8,412 nucleotides of DNA, taken from the NCBI GenBank assembly GCA_900555635.1, contig USLU01000133.1, positions 1-8,412 on the forward strand, read 5' to 3'. The stretch's first letter is position 1; the number at the start of each line of letters is the position of its first letter. Origin of the DNA: an uncultured Bacteroides sp. Its GTDB lineage: Bacteria > Bacteroidota > Bacteroidia > Bacteroidales > Bacteroidaceae. A program made the position numbers and the translations under genes. The notes beneath the pieces are model-generated. The model worked only from the letters and a program-made list of their open reading frames with translations. It did not search any database and had not been told where the DNA came from. Shown here in pieces: positions 1 through 6,535 of this stretch.

Positions 1-168
1 TTTTAAATTCTTTTTTTTTTTTTTTTGTTTTTTCTAAACCAACCGCCGGGTAGTCTGCATATATTCAAGAGTCCCGGTAGTTTAGATACTAAACGTCTTT
101 TCAGCTGAGAGTTGAGAGGTGAAAGTCGAGAATTAAGCAACTTGTCCGCCCCAACCAGTCTCCAACTC
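1..168 (-). other. Spacer downstream of rpsI, probable leader of the next operon gene (rpsB expected)
   Basis: No supported gene lies here. Read on the minus strand it follows rpsI. From the rpsI stop codon it can form a long-range stem: AGAGTTG at 169-163 with CAACTCT at 114-108, extendable to about 10 pairs with one bulged G. A second possible stem is CCGGG (75-71) with CCCGG (50-46), and a third is GTTTAG/CTAAAC (80-94). There is no U-tract after any of these, so they do not look like terminators. A run of 16 T's (11-26; A's on the minus strand) lies at the left edge. I see no sigma-ABfr-type promoter. In Bacteroidales rpsB commonly follows rplM-rpsI, so read-through into rpsB is inferred. 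Confidence 0.4.
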
Positions 169-555
169 TTAACGTTTACTGAACTGGAATCTACGACGTG
201 CTTTCGGTTGTCCCGGTTTCTTACGTTCAACAGAACGAGGATCACGAGTCATGAAGCCTTCAGAACGAAGAGCAGCTTTGTCTTCTGCATTGATCTTCAC
301 CAAAGCACGGGCAATTGCCAAACGCAAAGCCTGAGACTGACCTGTGAAACCACCACCGCAGAGGTTTACTTTAATATCGTACTTTTCAGCAACACCCAAC
401 TTGTTCAACGGTTGTTTAACAACAAACTGAAGTATGCTTGATGGAAAGTACTCTGCGAGGTCTCTCTTGTTAATAGTAATCTTTCCGGTACCTTCGCTTA
501 CGAAAATACGTGCAATTGCACTTTTACGTCTGCCTAATGCATTTACTACTTCCAT
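169..555 (-). CDS. rpsI: 30S ribosomal protein S9 (uS9)
   Basis: Small-subunit ribosomal protein S9, in the 30S head, whose C-terminal tail reaches the P-site tRNA anticodon stem-loop. The 128-residue length is normal for bacterial S9. Family hallmarks visible are the N-terminal NALGRRKSAIARI segment (5-17), the glycine-rich GGGFTGQ followed by RLAIARAL (67-85), and the basic tail from RDPRSVERKKPGQ (104-116) to the conserved terminal FSKR. The ATG start lies 6 bases after the rplM stop codon, so the two genes are translationally close and share one transcript. No strong Shine-Dalgarno is present; upstream sequence is a weak AAGAGAT, typical of Bacteroidetes. Nothing is truncated or unusual. 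Identification is secure. Confidence 0.98.
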   Translation of the reverse strand: MEVVNALGRRKSAIARIFVSEGTGKITINKRDLAEYFPSSILQFVVKQPLNKLGVAEKYDIKVNLCGGGFTGQSQALRLAIARALVKINAEDKAALRSEGFMTRDPRSVERKKPGQPKARRRFQFSKR

Positions 556-561
556 TATCTC

Positions 562-1023
562 TTATTTAAGTACGTTAATATCAATCATTTTCGGGTTCTG
601 AGCGTCATGTTTGTGCTCGCTGCCGGCATATACATACATATTGCCCAGCAATTGTGCGCCCAATTTGTTCTTAGGCAACATACCCTTTACTACTTTTCTC
701 AGTAATCTGTCATCACCGTTCGGTTTTGCCTGCAAACGAGCAGGAGTGATTTCTCTCTGACCGCCGGGATAACCTGTGTATGACAAATATACCTTGTCAT
801 TCCATTTGTTACCGGTTAATTTTACTTTGTCGGCATTGATAATGATCACATTATCGCCACAATCTACGTGAGGGGTAAAGTTTGGTTTATACTTTCCTCT
901 CAACAGTTTCGCAACTTTTGCGCCCAAACGACCCAATACTTGGTCTGTAGCGTCAACAATGACCCATTCTTTAGTCACTGTAGCTTTGTTTGCAGAAATG
1001 GTCTTGTAACTTAAAGTATCCAC
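562..1023 (-). CDS. rplM: 50S ribosomal protein L13 (uL13)
   Basis: Large-subunit ribosomal protein L13, an early 23S rRNA-binding assembly protein. It has 153 residues, slightly longer than the E. coli protein (142). Conserved parts include WVIVDATDQVLGRLGAKVA (20-38), HVDCGDNVIIIN (52-63), YTGYPGGQR (82-90) and the L13 signature LRKVVKGMLPKNKLG (108-122). The start codon is GTG (complement of CAC at 1021-1023). I keep it because the reading MDTLSYKTIS matches the N-terminus I recall for Bacteroides L13, and there is no in-frame ATG at an equivalent position. It is the first gene of the operon, with rpsI 6 bases downstream. It is preceded by a near-consensus promoter and a leader of about 120 nt containing a perfect 8-bp stem, which suggests control at the mRNA level. 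Confidence 0.98.
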   Translation of the reverse strand: MDTLSYKTISANKATVTKEWVIVDATDQVLGRLGAKVAKLLRGKYKPNFTPHVDCGDNVIIINADKVKLTGNKWNDKVYLSYTGYPGGQREITPARLQAKPNGDDRLLRKVVKGMLPKNKLGAQLLGNMYVYAGSEHKHDAQNPKMIDINVLK

Positions 1024-1143
1024 TCTTAATTGTTTTTTAAATGTTACTACTAAAAAAATATTATCACCACAAGTTAATCACCCCGGACAAAGGAAGATTA
1101 ACTCGCTATGAATTAAATGCTTATCCTTTTGAGATAATAATCG
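1024..1143 (-). promoter_or_regulatory. Structured 5' leader of rplM-rpsI mRNA (possible r-protein autoregulatory leader)
   Basis: From the predicted start site (about 1142-1145) to the GTG is about 120 nt, long for a Bacteroides mRNA. On the minus strand it holds a small stem TTATC/GATAA with a 7-nt loop (1137-1121). This is followed by a perfect 8-bp stem AGTTAATC/GATTAACT (1103-1096 with 1079-1072) around a 16-nt loop containing CCTTTGTCCGGGG. Then comes an A/T-rich single-stranded stretch up to the start codon. L13 leaders that bind their own product are known in other phyla. That this one does so is inference. Confidence 0.5.
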
Positions 1144-1148
1144 GCTTG

Positions 1149-1179
1149 CAAAGGTACGGTTTTTCTGATAACTGGCAAA
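1149..1179 (-). promoter_or_regulatory. Promoter of the rplM-rpsI operon (Bacteroidetes sigma-ABfr type)
   Basis: On the minus strand, TTTG (1179-1176), a 19-bp spacer and TACCTTTG (1156-1149) match the Bacteroides consensus TTTG / TAnnTTTG at optimal spacing. An A-rich tract (1197-1182) lies just upstream of the -33 box, like an UP element, as expected for a strongly expressed ribosomal operon. The predicted start site is about 1142-1145. Confidence 0.85.
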
Positions 1180-1221
1180 CGTTTTCTTCTTTTTTTTAGG
1201 AAGCCACTTGACTGATATACA

Positions 1222-1271
1222 ACAAAAAAGTTATCTTTCGAAAGGCAGAAACTCTTCCGAAAGATAACTTT
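1222..1271 (-). terminator. Intrinsic terminator after the DUF4488-like gene
   Basis: Perfect 14-bp inverted repeat AAAGTTATCTTTCG / CGAAAGATAACTTT (1227-1240 with 1258-1271) around a 17-nt loop. On the minus strand it is followed by an unbroken T run continuing TTTTTTGTTG (1229-1220). It begins 21 bases past the stop codon at 1293, so it ends that gene's transcript and insulates the rplM promoter. Confidence 0.85.
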
Positions 1272-1292
1272 GCTAAATATTATTCAATAGGT

Positions 1293-1784
1293 TTACCTGA
1301 TAATATCTTCGGGAAACTTAGCAGGCATAATTACCCGTTTCCATGTCTCATGAAACCAAGTATTCAGTTCATTTCCCGCCAAATCTTTTGCAATATAATA
1401 CTTCAAGTACATTACTCCATCCTCACTCATTTCAAATTCCAGAATATTATCCTTATGATCTAACATGGGCAGATGGATATTCTTTACTATACTTTCCTTA
1501 TAAGAATTATCAGTTAATTGCATATAAGAGCCATAGCCGGTAATGATAGCGTCAGAACCAGGAATAATTGTAAAATTGACGATACGGCCGTCGTCACTCA
1601 GCACTTTGAAAGTATTGCTCGGTTTTAACGTACCGGGAACATCCGGTATTTCAGACACATAATGGCATAACTGCCAAATCCCTTCTAACTTTGCAGGTTT
1701 AAAACCAACACTTTCCTGTGCTTTAGCCCCTGCTACCACCAACAGCATAGCTGCTAGCATGGTAAAGAAATAATTCCGTTTCAT
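1293..1784 (-). CDS. Small secreted protein of a Bacteroidales family, DUF4488-like (function unknown)
   Basis: 163 residues. Residues 1-22 form a clear signal peptide: MKR, then a hydrophobic core FTMLAAMLLVVAGA, then AKA before Gln23. A signal peptidase I site fits, and there is no lipobox Cys, so a soluble periplasmic or exported protein is likely. The mature part starts with KLEGIWQLCHYVSE (32-45), which resembles the lipocalin-like DUF4488 family of Bacteroidales hypothetical proteins (recalled, not searched). It continues as alternating beta-strand segments with a near C-terminal WFHETWKRV (143-151). I chose the ATG at 1784 instead of the upstream in-frame ATG at 1859. The upstream one would put 25 polar residues before the signal peptide and lies upstream of the predicted transcription start (about 1820). 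Flanked by its own promoter and terminator, it is monocistronic. No specific function can be given. Confidence 0.8.
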   Translation of the reverse strand: MKRNYFFTMLAAMLLVVAGAKAQESVGFKPAKLEGIWQLCHYVSEIPDVPGTLKPSNTFKVLSDDGRIVNFTIIPGSDAIITGYGSYMQLTDNSYKESIVKNIHLPMLDHKDNILEFEMSEDGVMYLKYYIAKDLAGNELNTWFHETWKRVIMPAKFPEDIIR

Positions 1785-1826
1785 ATTCGTATGATTTTGG
1801 TTAATGTTAGGGCATTCTATGTGATA

Positions 1827-1834
1827 CAAATATA
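1827..1834 (-). promoter_or_regulatory. Probable promoter (-7 box) of the DUF4488-like gene
   Basis: TATATTTG on the minus strand fits TAnnTTTG exactly and lies 43-50 bases before the chosen ATG. The -33 position shows only TGTTA-like sequence, not TTTG, so this is a partial match. It supports the start at 1784, because the longer reading would begin upstream of the transcript. Confidence 0.55.
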
Positions 1835-1868
1835 AAGATTTATTTCGAGAATATAACATTTAGTGCAT

Positions 1869-1905
1869 AAAAAAAGCCCGCACAAAACAAAGTTTATGCG
1901 GGTTT
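1869..1905 (-). terminator. Intrinsic terminator of asnS
   Basis: On the minus strand CCCGCA (1902-1897) pairs with TGCGGG (1882-1877), with an inner AAAC/GTTT stem (1895-1892 with 1888-1885), followed by a run of seven T's (1875-1869). It lies 35-70 bases after the asnS stop codon. The plus strand also has a short T-rich tail, but no plus-strand gene ends here. Confidence 0.85.
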
Positions 1906-1936
1906 CTTTATCTAGGTGATTACTTAATCAATTCTA

Positions 1937-3340
1937 TCAAAAATCTGCGTTACGTGGAGTACGTGGGAAAGGTATCACGTCACGGATATTTGCCATACCT
2001 GTAACAAACAGCAATAAACGTTCAAAACCTAATCCAAAACCTGAATGAGGACAAGTACCGAACTTACGGGTATCAAGATACCACCACATATCCTTCATAG
2101 GAATCTGAAGTTCTTCAATACGAGTCACCAGCTTATTATAATCTGCTTCACGTTCAGATCCGCCGATAATCTCACCGATTTTCGGGAACAGTACGTCCAT
2201 AGCACGCACGGTTTTACCATCTTCGTTCTGCTTCATATAGAACGCCTTGATCTCCTTCGGATAATCAGTCAGGATAACAGGACGCTTGAAATGATCTTCT
2301 ACCAAATAACGCTCGTGCTCAGAAGCTAAGTCAACTCCCCAATATACCGGGAATTCAAACTTATGACCTTTAGCCACAGCTTCCTCCAATATCTTAATAC
2401 CATCTGTATAAGACAAACGAACAAAACTTTCCTTCAACACACCTTGCAAACGTTCTATCAAACCTTTATCAAACATATCGTTGAGGAACTTTACGTCATC
2501 GGCGCAGTTATCCAAAGCCCATTGTACACAGAACTTAATGAAGTCTTCCGCTAAATCCATGTTATCGGTGATATCGTTGAATGCAACCTCAGGCTCAACC
2601 ATCCAGAACTCTGCCAAGTGGCGGGGAGTATTGGAGTTTTCCGCACGGAATGTAGGACCAAAAGTATAGATAGCCCCTAATGCTGTTGCAGCCAATTCGC
2701 CTTCCAATTGACCGGAAACGGTCAGACTTGCTTGTTTCCCAAAGAAGTCATCGTCATAAATGATAGCACCCTCTTCATCTTTCTTCAAATCATACAGGTT
2801 CTTCGTTGTCACCTGGAACATTTGTCCGGCACCTTCACAGTCAGAAGCTGTGATGATCGGTGTATGAAAATAGAAGAATCCTCTTTCATGAAAGAACTGA
2901 TGGATAGCAATTGCCATATTGTGACGAATACGGAATACAGCTCCAAATGTATTTGTACGAGGACGTAAATGAGCTATTTCACGAAGGAATTCCATAGAAT
3001 GTCCTTTCTTCTGCAAGGGGTAAGTATTATCACAAGTACCCAGCACTTCTATCTCAGAAGCTTGCACCTCCGCATTTTGACCGGAACCTACAGACTCTGT
3101 CAACACGCCGTTTACACTTATACAAGCACCGGTCGTAATATCCTTCAGCATCTCTTCATCGAAGTTTGCCAAATCTACCACAATCTGCAAATTATTTATT
3201 GTAGAACCGTCATTAAGCGCGATGAAGTTTACTTGCTTACTACCTCTGCGGGTACGTACCCAGCCTTTCACGTTGACCATAGCGCCAAAATCATCGCGCT
3301 TCAACAAGTCAACAATCTTTGTTCTACTAATTTTTTCCAT
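1937..3340 (-). CDS. asnS: Asparaginyl-tRNA synthetase (EC 6.1.1.22)
   Basis: Cytoplasmic class IIb aminoacyl-tRNA synthetase that charges tRNA-Asn with asparagine using ATP. It has 467 residues, normal for bacterial AsnRS. An N-terminal OB-fold anticodon-binding domain spans roughly 15-105 (VNVKGWVRTRRG at 22-33). The class II catalytic core follows: motif 1 around FFYFHTPIIT (155-164), motif 2 PTFRAENSNTPRHLAEF (229-245), and motif 3 GFGLGFERLL (434-443) with its ATP-binding Arg. The segment SLTVSGQLEGE (205-215) is typical of AsnRS. I chose the ATG at 3340 (MEKISRTKIVDLL) because it matches the usual family N-terminus. The in-frame codon at 3385 would add 15 residues encoded by an inter-gene hairpin. 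It lies 78 bases after the pseudouridine synthase gene with no promoter seen between, so co-transcription is likely. It ends at a strong terminator. Confidence 0.97.
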   Translation of the reverse strand: MEKISRTKIVDLLKRDDFGAMVNVKGWVRTRRGSKQVNFIALNDGSTINNLQIVVDLANFDEEMLKDITTGACISVNGVLTESVGSGQNAEVQASEIEVLGTCDNTYPLQKKGHSMEFLREIAHLRPRTNTFGAVFRIRHNMAIAIHQFFHERGFFYFHTPIITASDCEGAGQMFQVTTKNLYDLKKDEEGAIIYDDDFFGKQASLTVSGQLEGELAATALGAIYTFGPTFRAENSNTPRHLAEFWMVEPEVAFNDITDNMDLAEDFIKFCVQWALDNCADDVKFLNDMFDKGLIERLQGVLKESFVRLSYTDGIKILEEAVAKGHKFEFPVYWGVDLASEHERYLVEDHFKRPVILTDYPKEIKAFYMKQNEDGKTVRAMDVLFPKIGEIIGGSEREADYNKLVTRIEELQIPMKDMWWYLDTRKFGTCPHSGFGLGFERLLLFVTGMANIRDVIPFPRTPRNADF

Positions 3341-3351
3341 TGTTCTATTAA

Positions 3352-3392
3352 TTAAAGGAGTTAAAGAAGTAAAGGAGTCGTTCAACTCCTTT
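3352..3392 (-). promoter_or_regulatory. Hairpin and short repeats between the pseudouridine synthase gene and asnS
   Basis: A perfect inverted repeat AAAGGAGT / ACTCCTTT (3371-3378 with 3385-3392, 6-nt loop) lies 30-52 bases before the asnS ATG. Next to it are three 9-bp-like units: TTAAAGGAG (3352), TTAAAGAAG (3361) and TAAAGGAG (3370). On the minus-strand mRNA the hairpin lacks a U-tract, so it is unlikely to terminate. It could affect processing or translation of asnS, but the role is unknown. Confidence 0.5.
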
Positions 3393-3418
3393 GCCTCCCT
3401 TTTTTTTTCTTATTATAT

Positions 3419-4942
3419 CTATTCAAAAGCACCCATACGAAGATAGTTCACCTCAGTTTCTGAGAGATAACGCCATTCACCACGACGCAAACCCTTCTTC
3501 GTTAAACCGGCAAAGAAAACACGATCCAGTTTTACAACCTTATATCCTAACGACTCAAAAATACGACGTACAATACGGTTCTTACCGGAATGGATTTCAA
3601 TACCTACATCATCTTTCTTAAAATCATCTGTATAGCTGATAGCGTCTGCATGAATTTCACCATCATCGAGTTGAATGCCGGCTGCAATCTGCTCCATATC
3701 GGCTTTTGTCAGATTCTTATCCAGATGTACATGATATATCTTTTTCTTCAGATATTTAGGATGCGTCAACTTAGATGCCAAATCACCATCATTGGTCAAT
3801 AGCAATACACCTGTGGTATTACGGTCCAAGCGACCAACAGGATAAATGCGTTCGTCACAAGCACCTTTTACCAAATCCATCACAGTACGGCGTGCCTGCG
3901 GATCATCCGAAGTCGTTACCGTATCTTTCGGTTTGTTCAGCAGAACATAAATCTTACGTTCTATGCTTACTGTTTGATCATGGAACTTTACTTCATCACT
4001 ACGTTTAATCTTGGTTCCCAATTCAGTAACCACTTCACCGTTTACCAGAACTACTCCGGCTGTGATGAACTCATCCGCCTCACGACGAGAGCAAACACCT
4101 GCATTGGCAAGGAATTTGTTCAAACGAATCGGTTCATTCGGATCTGTAAATTGTTCCTTATATTCAATTTGTTTCTTTCTGCTATACTTTGCATTGGGAT
4201 CGTAATCATCAGAACGACGAATCGGACGACTATAACTATCCCTGTTACCATATCCTCCGGATCTGCCACCACCATTCGAGTTGTAACGCGGACGTCCTGC
4301 ATTGTCTCCATAAGAACGTTGCGGACGGTCGCCATTCTCGCTGTTATAGCGTGGACGATAAGGACGGTCACCACCTGAATTATTTCCATAAGAGCGCTCG
4401 CTATTATAAGAACGCTGCGGACGGTCGCCACCCTCGCTGTTAAAACGGGGACGTTGCGGACGGTCGTTGTTGTAAGGACGCTGCGGACGCTCACCATTCT
4501 CGCTGTTATAGCGCGGACGGTATGGACGGTCGCCTCCTGAATTATTTCCATAGGAGCGGTCACTATTATAAGGACGCTGCGGACGGTCGCCATTTTCGCT
4601 GTTATAACGCGGACGATAAGGACGATCGCCTCCCGAATTATTTCCATAGGAGCGATCACTATTATAAGGACGCTGCGGACGCTCACCGTTCTCGCTATTA
4701 TAACGCGGACGATAAGGACGGTCATTTCCATAAGAGCGTTCGCTATTATAAGAACGCTGCGGGCGATCACCATTATCAGAATTAGGGTTAAATCGCGGGC
4801 GATAAGGACGATCGCCATTTTCACGATTGTAGGACGGACGGCTATAGCCACCTTCTTTGTTAAATTGGTTACCATCACGGCCAGCACCAGAGTTCTCCTC
4901 TGAGGAAGAACCTTCACGCCAAGTTTCGTTTTCTGTACTCAT
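3419..4942 (-). CDS. rluB: RluB/RsuA-family rRNA pseudouridine synthase with long repetitive Arg/Asn/Tyr-rich N-terminus
   Basis: Predicted enzyme converting a uridine in rRNA (probably 23S) to pseudouridine. It has 507 residues, about twice the 230-290 usual for RsuA/RluB. The C-terminal half is the standard enzyme: an S4 RNA-binding domain (PIRLNKFLANAGVCSRREAD, 271-290, continuing to about 317), then the catalytic domain. Its motif YPVGRLDRNTTGVLLLTNDG (367-386) has Asp373 as catalytic residue. It also has the closing HSGKNRIVRRIFESLGY (451-467). Residues about 30-245 are low complexity, made of units of about 32 residues of the form DRPYRPRYNSENG then ERPQRPYNSDRSYGNNSGG, rich in Arg, Tyr, Asn and Gly. 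Such basic disordered tails suggest RNA binding. The ATG at 4942 is chosen because the repeat frame is open from it and a palindrome lies directly upstream. The symbol rluB is the closest family name; the exact target uridine is not shown. It precedes asnS. Confidence 0.93.
   Translation of the reverse strand: MSTENETWREGSSSEENSGAGRDGNQFNKEGGYSRPSYNRENGDRPYRPRFNPNSDNGDRPQRSYNSERSYGNDRPYRPRYNSENGERPQRPYNSDRSYGNNSGGDRPYRPRYNSENGDRPQRPYNSDRSYGNNSGGDRPYRPRYNSENGERPQRPYNNDRPQRPRFNSEGGDRPQRSYNSERSYGNNSGGDRPYRPRYNSENGDRPQRSYGDNAGRPRYNSNGGGRSGGYGNRDSYSRPIRRSDDYDPNAKYSRKKQIEYKEQFTDPNEPIRLNKFLANAGVCSRREADEFITAGVVLVNGEVVTELGTKIKRSDEVKFHDQTVSIERKIYVLLNKPKDTVTTSDDPQARRTVMDLVKGACDERIYPVGRLDRNTTGVLLLTNDGDLASKLTHPKYLKKKIYHVHLDKNLTKADMEQIAAGIQLDDGEIHADAISYTDDFKKDDVGIEIHSGKNRIVRRIFESLGYKVVKLDRVFFAGLTKKGLRRGEWRYLSETEVNYLRMGAFE
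4295..4816 (-). repeat. In-frame ~96-bp tandem repeat coding for the pseudouridine synthase N-terminal tail
   Basis: About 5.5 imperfect units of 96 bp (32 codons), encoding residues 43-216. Unit boundaries fall at residues 43, 74, 106, 138, 160 and 192; the unit starting at 138 is shortened to 22 residues. Residues 74-105 and 106-137 differ by one residue (GERPQ versus GDRPQ). All visible length differences are multiples of 3 bp, so the reading frame is maintained. Recombination or slippage between units could change tail length among strains. Confidence 0.93.
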
Positions 4943-4944
4943 TG

Positions 4945-4984
4945 TTTTATTCGAATAAAATTAAACCTACTGGCCTCACGGCCA
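4945..4984 (-). promoter_or_regulatory. 16-bp perfect palindrome and GNRA-type hairpin upstream of the pseudouridine synthase start
   Basis: TTTTATTCGAATAAAA (4945-4960) is a perfect palindrome ending two bases before the ATG. Just upstream on the mRNA, TGGCC-GTGA-GGCCA (4984-4971) forms a 5-bp stem capped by a GNRA-class tetraloop. Both lie in the 5' untranslated region, where the ribosome would bind. No convincing TAnnTTTG promoter was found in 4943-5078. Confidence 0.5.
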
Positions 4985-5025
4985 TTCTTTGTCTCACTTA
5001 TACCTAAAAATTTGTATGTAGTCTA

Positions 5026-5065
5026 TAAACAAATGTCGGATTAAAAAGTTGAGCCCCTTCCGACA
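5026..5065 (-). terminator. Possible weak terminator after purB
   Basis: On the minus strand TGTCGGA (5065-5059) pairs perfectly with TCCGACA (5040-5034) across an 18-nt loop, then TTTGTTTAT (5033-5025). The stem is short, the loop is large and the T tail is broken, so termination may be partial. Read-through into the pseudouridine synthase gene is possible. Confidence 0.45.
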
Positions 5066-5078
5066 ACATTATACCTGT

Positions 5079-6425
5079 TTAAATTCCCGTATATGTATGG
5101 GGAGTAATCACGCGCAATTCTTTTTTTATTTCTTCACTCACATTCAATTGTTCGATAAATTCCTTAATTGAAGCTTCCGTTATAGCCTGATTGGTACGAG
5201 TCAAAGCTTTCAACGCTTCGTAAGGATGCGGATATGCCTCACGGCGCAGGATAGTCTGGATAGCTTCCGCCACCACACTCCAGCAATTATCCAAATCACT
5301 ATAGATAGCCGGTTCATTCAGTAAGAGCTTGCGCAAACCCTTCAAAGAACTTTGAATAGCAATCACAATGTGACCAAAGGGTACGCCTACATTACGCAAC
5401 ACAGTAGAGTCCGTTAGATCTCTTTGCAAACGTGACACCGGCAATTTTACAGACAAATGTTCCAAAATGGCAGTAGCCACTCCCAAGTTACCTTCTGCAT
5501 TTTCAAAATCAATCGGATTTACCTTGTGAGGCATAGCGCTGGAACCAACTTCACCCGCTTTAATCTTCTGCTTGAAATATTCCATAGAGATATATTGCCA
5601 GAAGTCGCGGTTCATATCTATCATCACTGTATTGATACGCTTCATCGCATCGAATATCGCAGAAAGATTATCATAATTGGATATCTGAGTAGTATATTCC
5701 TCACGCACCAATCCAAGCTTTTCTGATACGAATGCATTACCAAAAGCCTTCCAGTCAAATTCCGGATAAGCAACGTGGTGAGCATTATAGTTTCCGGTAG
5801 CGCCACCAAACTTAGCAGTTACCGGACACGACTTCAATGTAGCCAATTGACGTTCCAAGCGATATACAAACACCATGATTTCCTTACCCAAACGAGTTGG
5901 AGAGGCAGGCTGTCCATGGGTCTTGGCAAGCATAGGAATATTTGCCCATTCTTCAGCATAAGTACGCAACTGGGCAATCAATTCTTCAATTTGGGGATAA
6001 TAGACTTCTTGAAGAGCATCCTTAATAGACAAAGGAACAGAAGTATTGTTGATATCCTGTGAAGTCAATCCGAAGTGGATAAACTCTTTATAGTCATCCA
6101 GCCCACCAAGTTTGTCAAATTGTTCTTTCAAGAAGTATTCCACAGCCTTCACATCGTGATTCGTCACGCTCTCGATATCTTTAATACGCTGAGCATCCTC
6201 TTCCGAGAAGTTACGGTAGATATCACGCAAAGTCTCGAAGATATTTTTATCTACACTTTTCAGTTGTGGCAACGGCAATTCACACAAGGTGATAAAGTAC
6301 TCTACCTCTACTTGCACACGATATTTTATCAATGCAAATTCTGAGAAATAAGCAGCCAAAGCATCTGTTTTACCTCTGTAGCGACCGTCAATCGGAGATA
6401 TGGCGGTAAGTAAATCAAGTTCCAT
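5079..6425 (-). CDS. purB: Adenylosuccinate lyase (EC 4.3.2.2)
   Basis: Cytosolic fumarase/aspartase-superfamily enzyme of purine synthesis. It releases fumarate from SAICAR (giving AICAR) and from adenylosuccinate (giving AMP). At 448 residues it is close to the 456 of E. coli PurB, whose sequence type it follows. Visible landmarks are LTAISPIDGRY at the N-terminus (6-16), TNHDVKAVEYF (88-98) with a conserved His, KTHGQPASP (168-176) with the proposed general acid/base His170, and the superfamily signature GSSAMPHKVNPIDFEN (294-309) on the flexible loop carrying the catalytic Ser. The RLQRDLTDSTVLRN segment (332-345) is also typical. The ATG at 6425 is supported by the family-standard MEL-LTA start and a promoter box about 30 bases upstream. 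It diverges from the EamA transporter gene across 148 bp. The pseudouridine synthase gene follows on the same strand after 136 bp. Confidence 0.97.
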   Translation of the reverse strand: MELDLLTAISPIDGRYRGKTDALAAYFSEFALIKYRVQVEVEYFITLCELPLPQLKSVDKNIFETLRDIYRNFSEEDAQRIKDIESVTNHDVKAVEYFLKEQFDKLGGLDDYKEFIHFGLTSQDINNTSVPLSIKDALQEVYYPQIEELIAQLRTYAEEWANIPMLAKTHGQPASPTRLGKEIMVFVYRLERQLATLKSCPVTAKFGGATGNYNAHHVAYPEFDWKAFGNAFVSEKLGLVREEYTTQISNYDNLSAIFDAMKRINTVMIDMNRDFWQYISMEYFKQKIKAGEVGSSAMPHKVNPIDFENAEGNLGVATAILEHLSVKLPVSRLQRDLTDSTVLRNVGVPFGHIVIAIQSSLKGLRKLLLNEPAIYSDLDNCWSVVAEAIQTILRREAYPHPYEALKALTRTNQAITEASIKEFIEQLNVSEEIKKELRVITPHTYTGI

Positions 6426-6447
6426 ATGTCGTATTTTGATATTTAAC

Positions 6448-6465
6448 GAGCTGCAAAATTAGCTC
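6448..6465 (-). promoter_or_regulatory. Probable purB promoter -7 box inside a short inverted repeat
   Basis: On the minus strand TAATTTTG (6461-6454) fits TAnnTTTG, placing the start site about 20 bases before the purB ATG. The -33 region has no clear TTTG. The box sits between the arms of GAGCT / AGCTC (6448-6452 and 6461-6465), which could be an operator or chance. Confidence 0.5.
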
Positions 6466-6535
6466 TTTTTTCTGACTAATAAGGTATAAAGCAGAAGAAA
6501 GTTAATCTTAGGAAGTTAACAGATAAAAAAATCTC

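Noticed and set aside
3..245. 80-codon minus-strand open frame across the rpsI end and the left edge
   Set aside because: It overlaps the well-supported rpsI 3' end in another frame and ends in a poly-Lys/Arg tail made by the homopolymer. No family resemblance.
1785..1859. 25-residue N-terminal extension of the DUF4488-like protein from an upstream ATG
   Set aside because: It would bury the signal peptide inside the protein and begins upstream of the predicted transcription start near 1820.
3341..3385. 15-residue N-terminal extension of AsnRS
   Set aside because: It is encoded by the inter-gene hairpin region, and the family-standard start is MEKISRTKIV at 3340.
4120..4917. 265-codon open frame on the minus strand overlapping the repeat region
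   Set aside because: It is an alternate frame of the 96-bp repeats inside the pseudouridine synthase gene. Its Val/Ile/Arg-rich repetitive product has no domain, and the overlapping frame has a clear S4 and catalytic domain.
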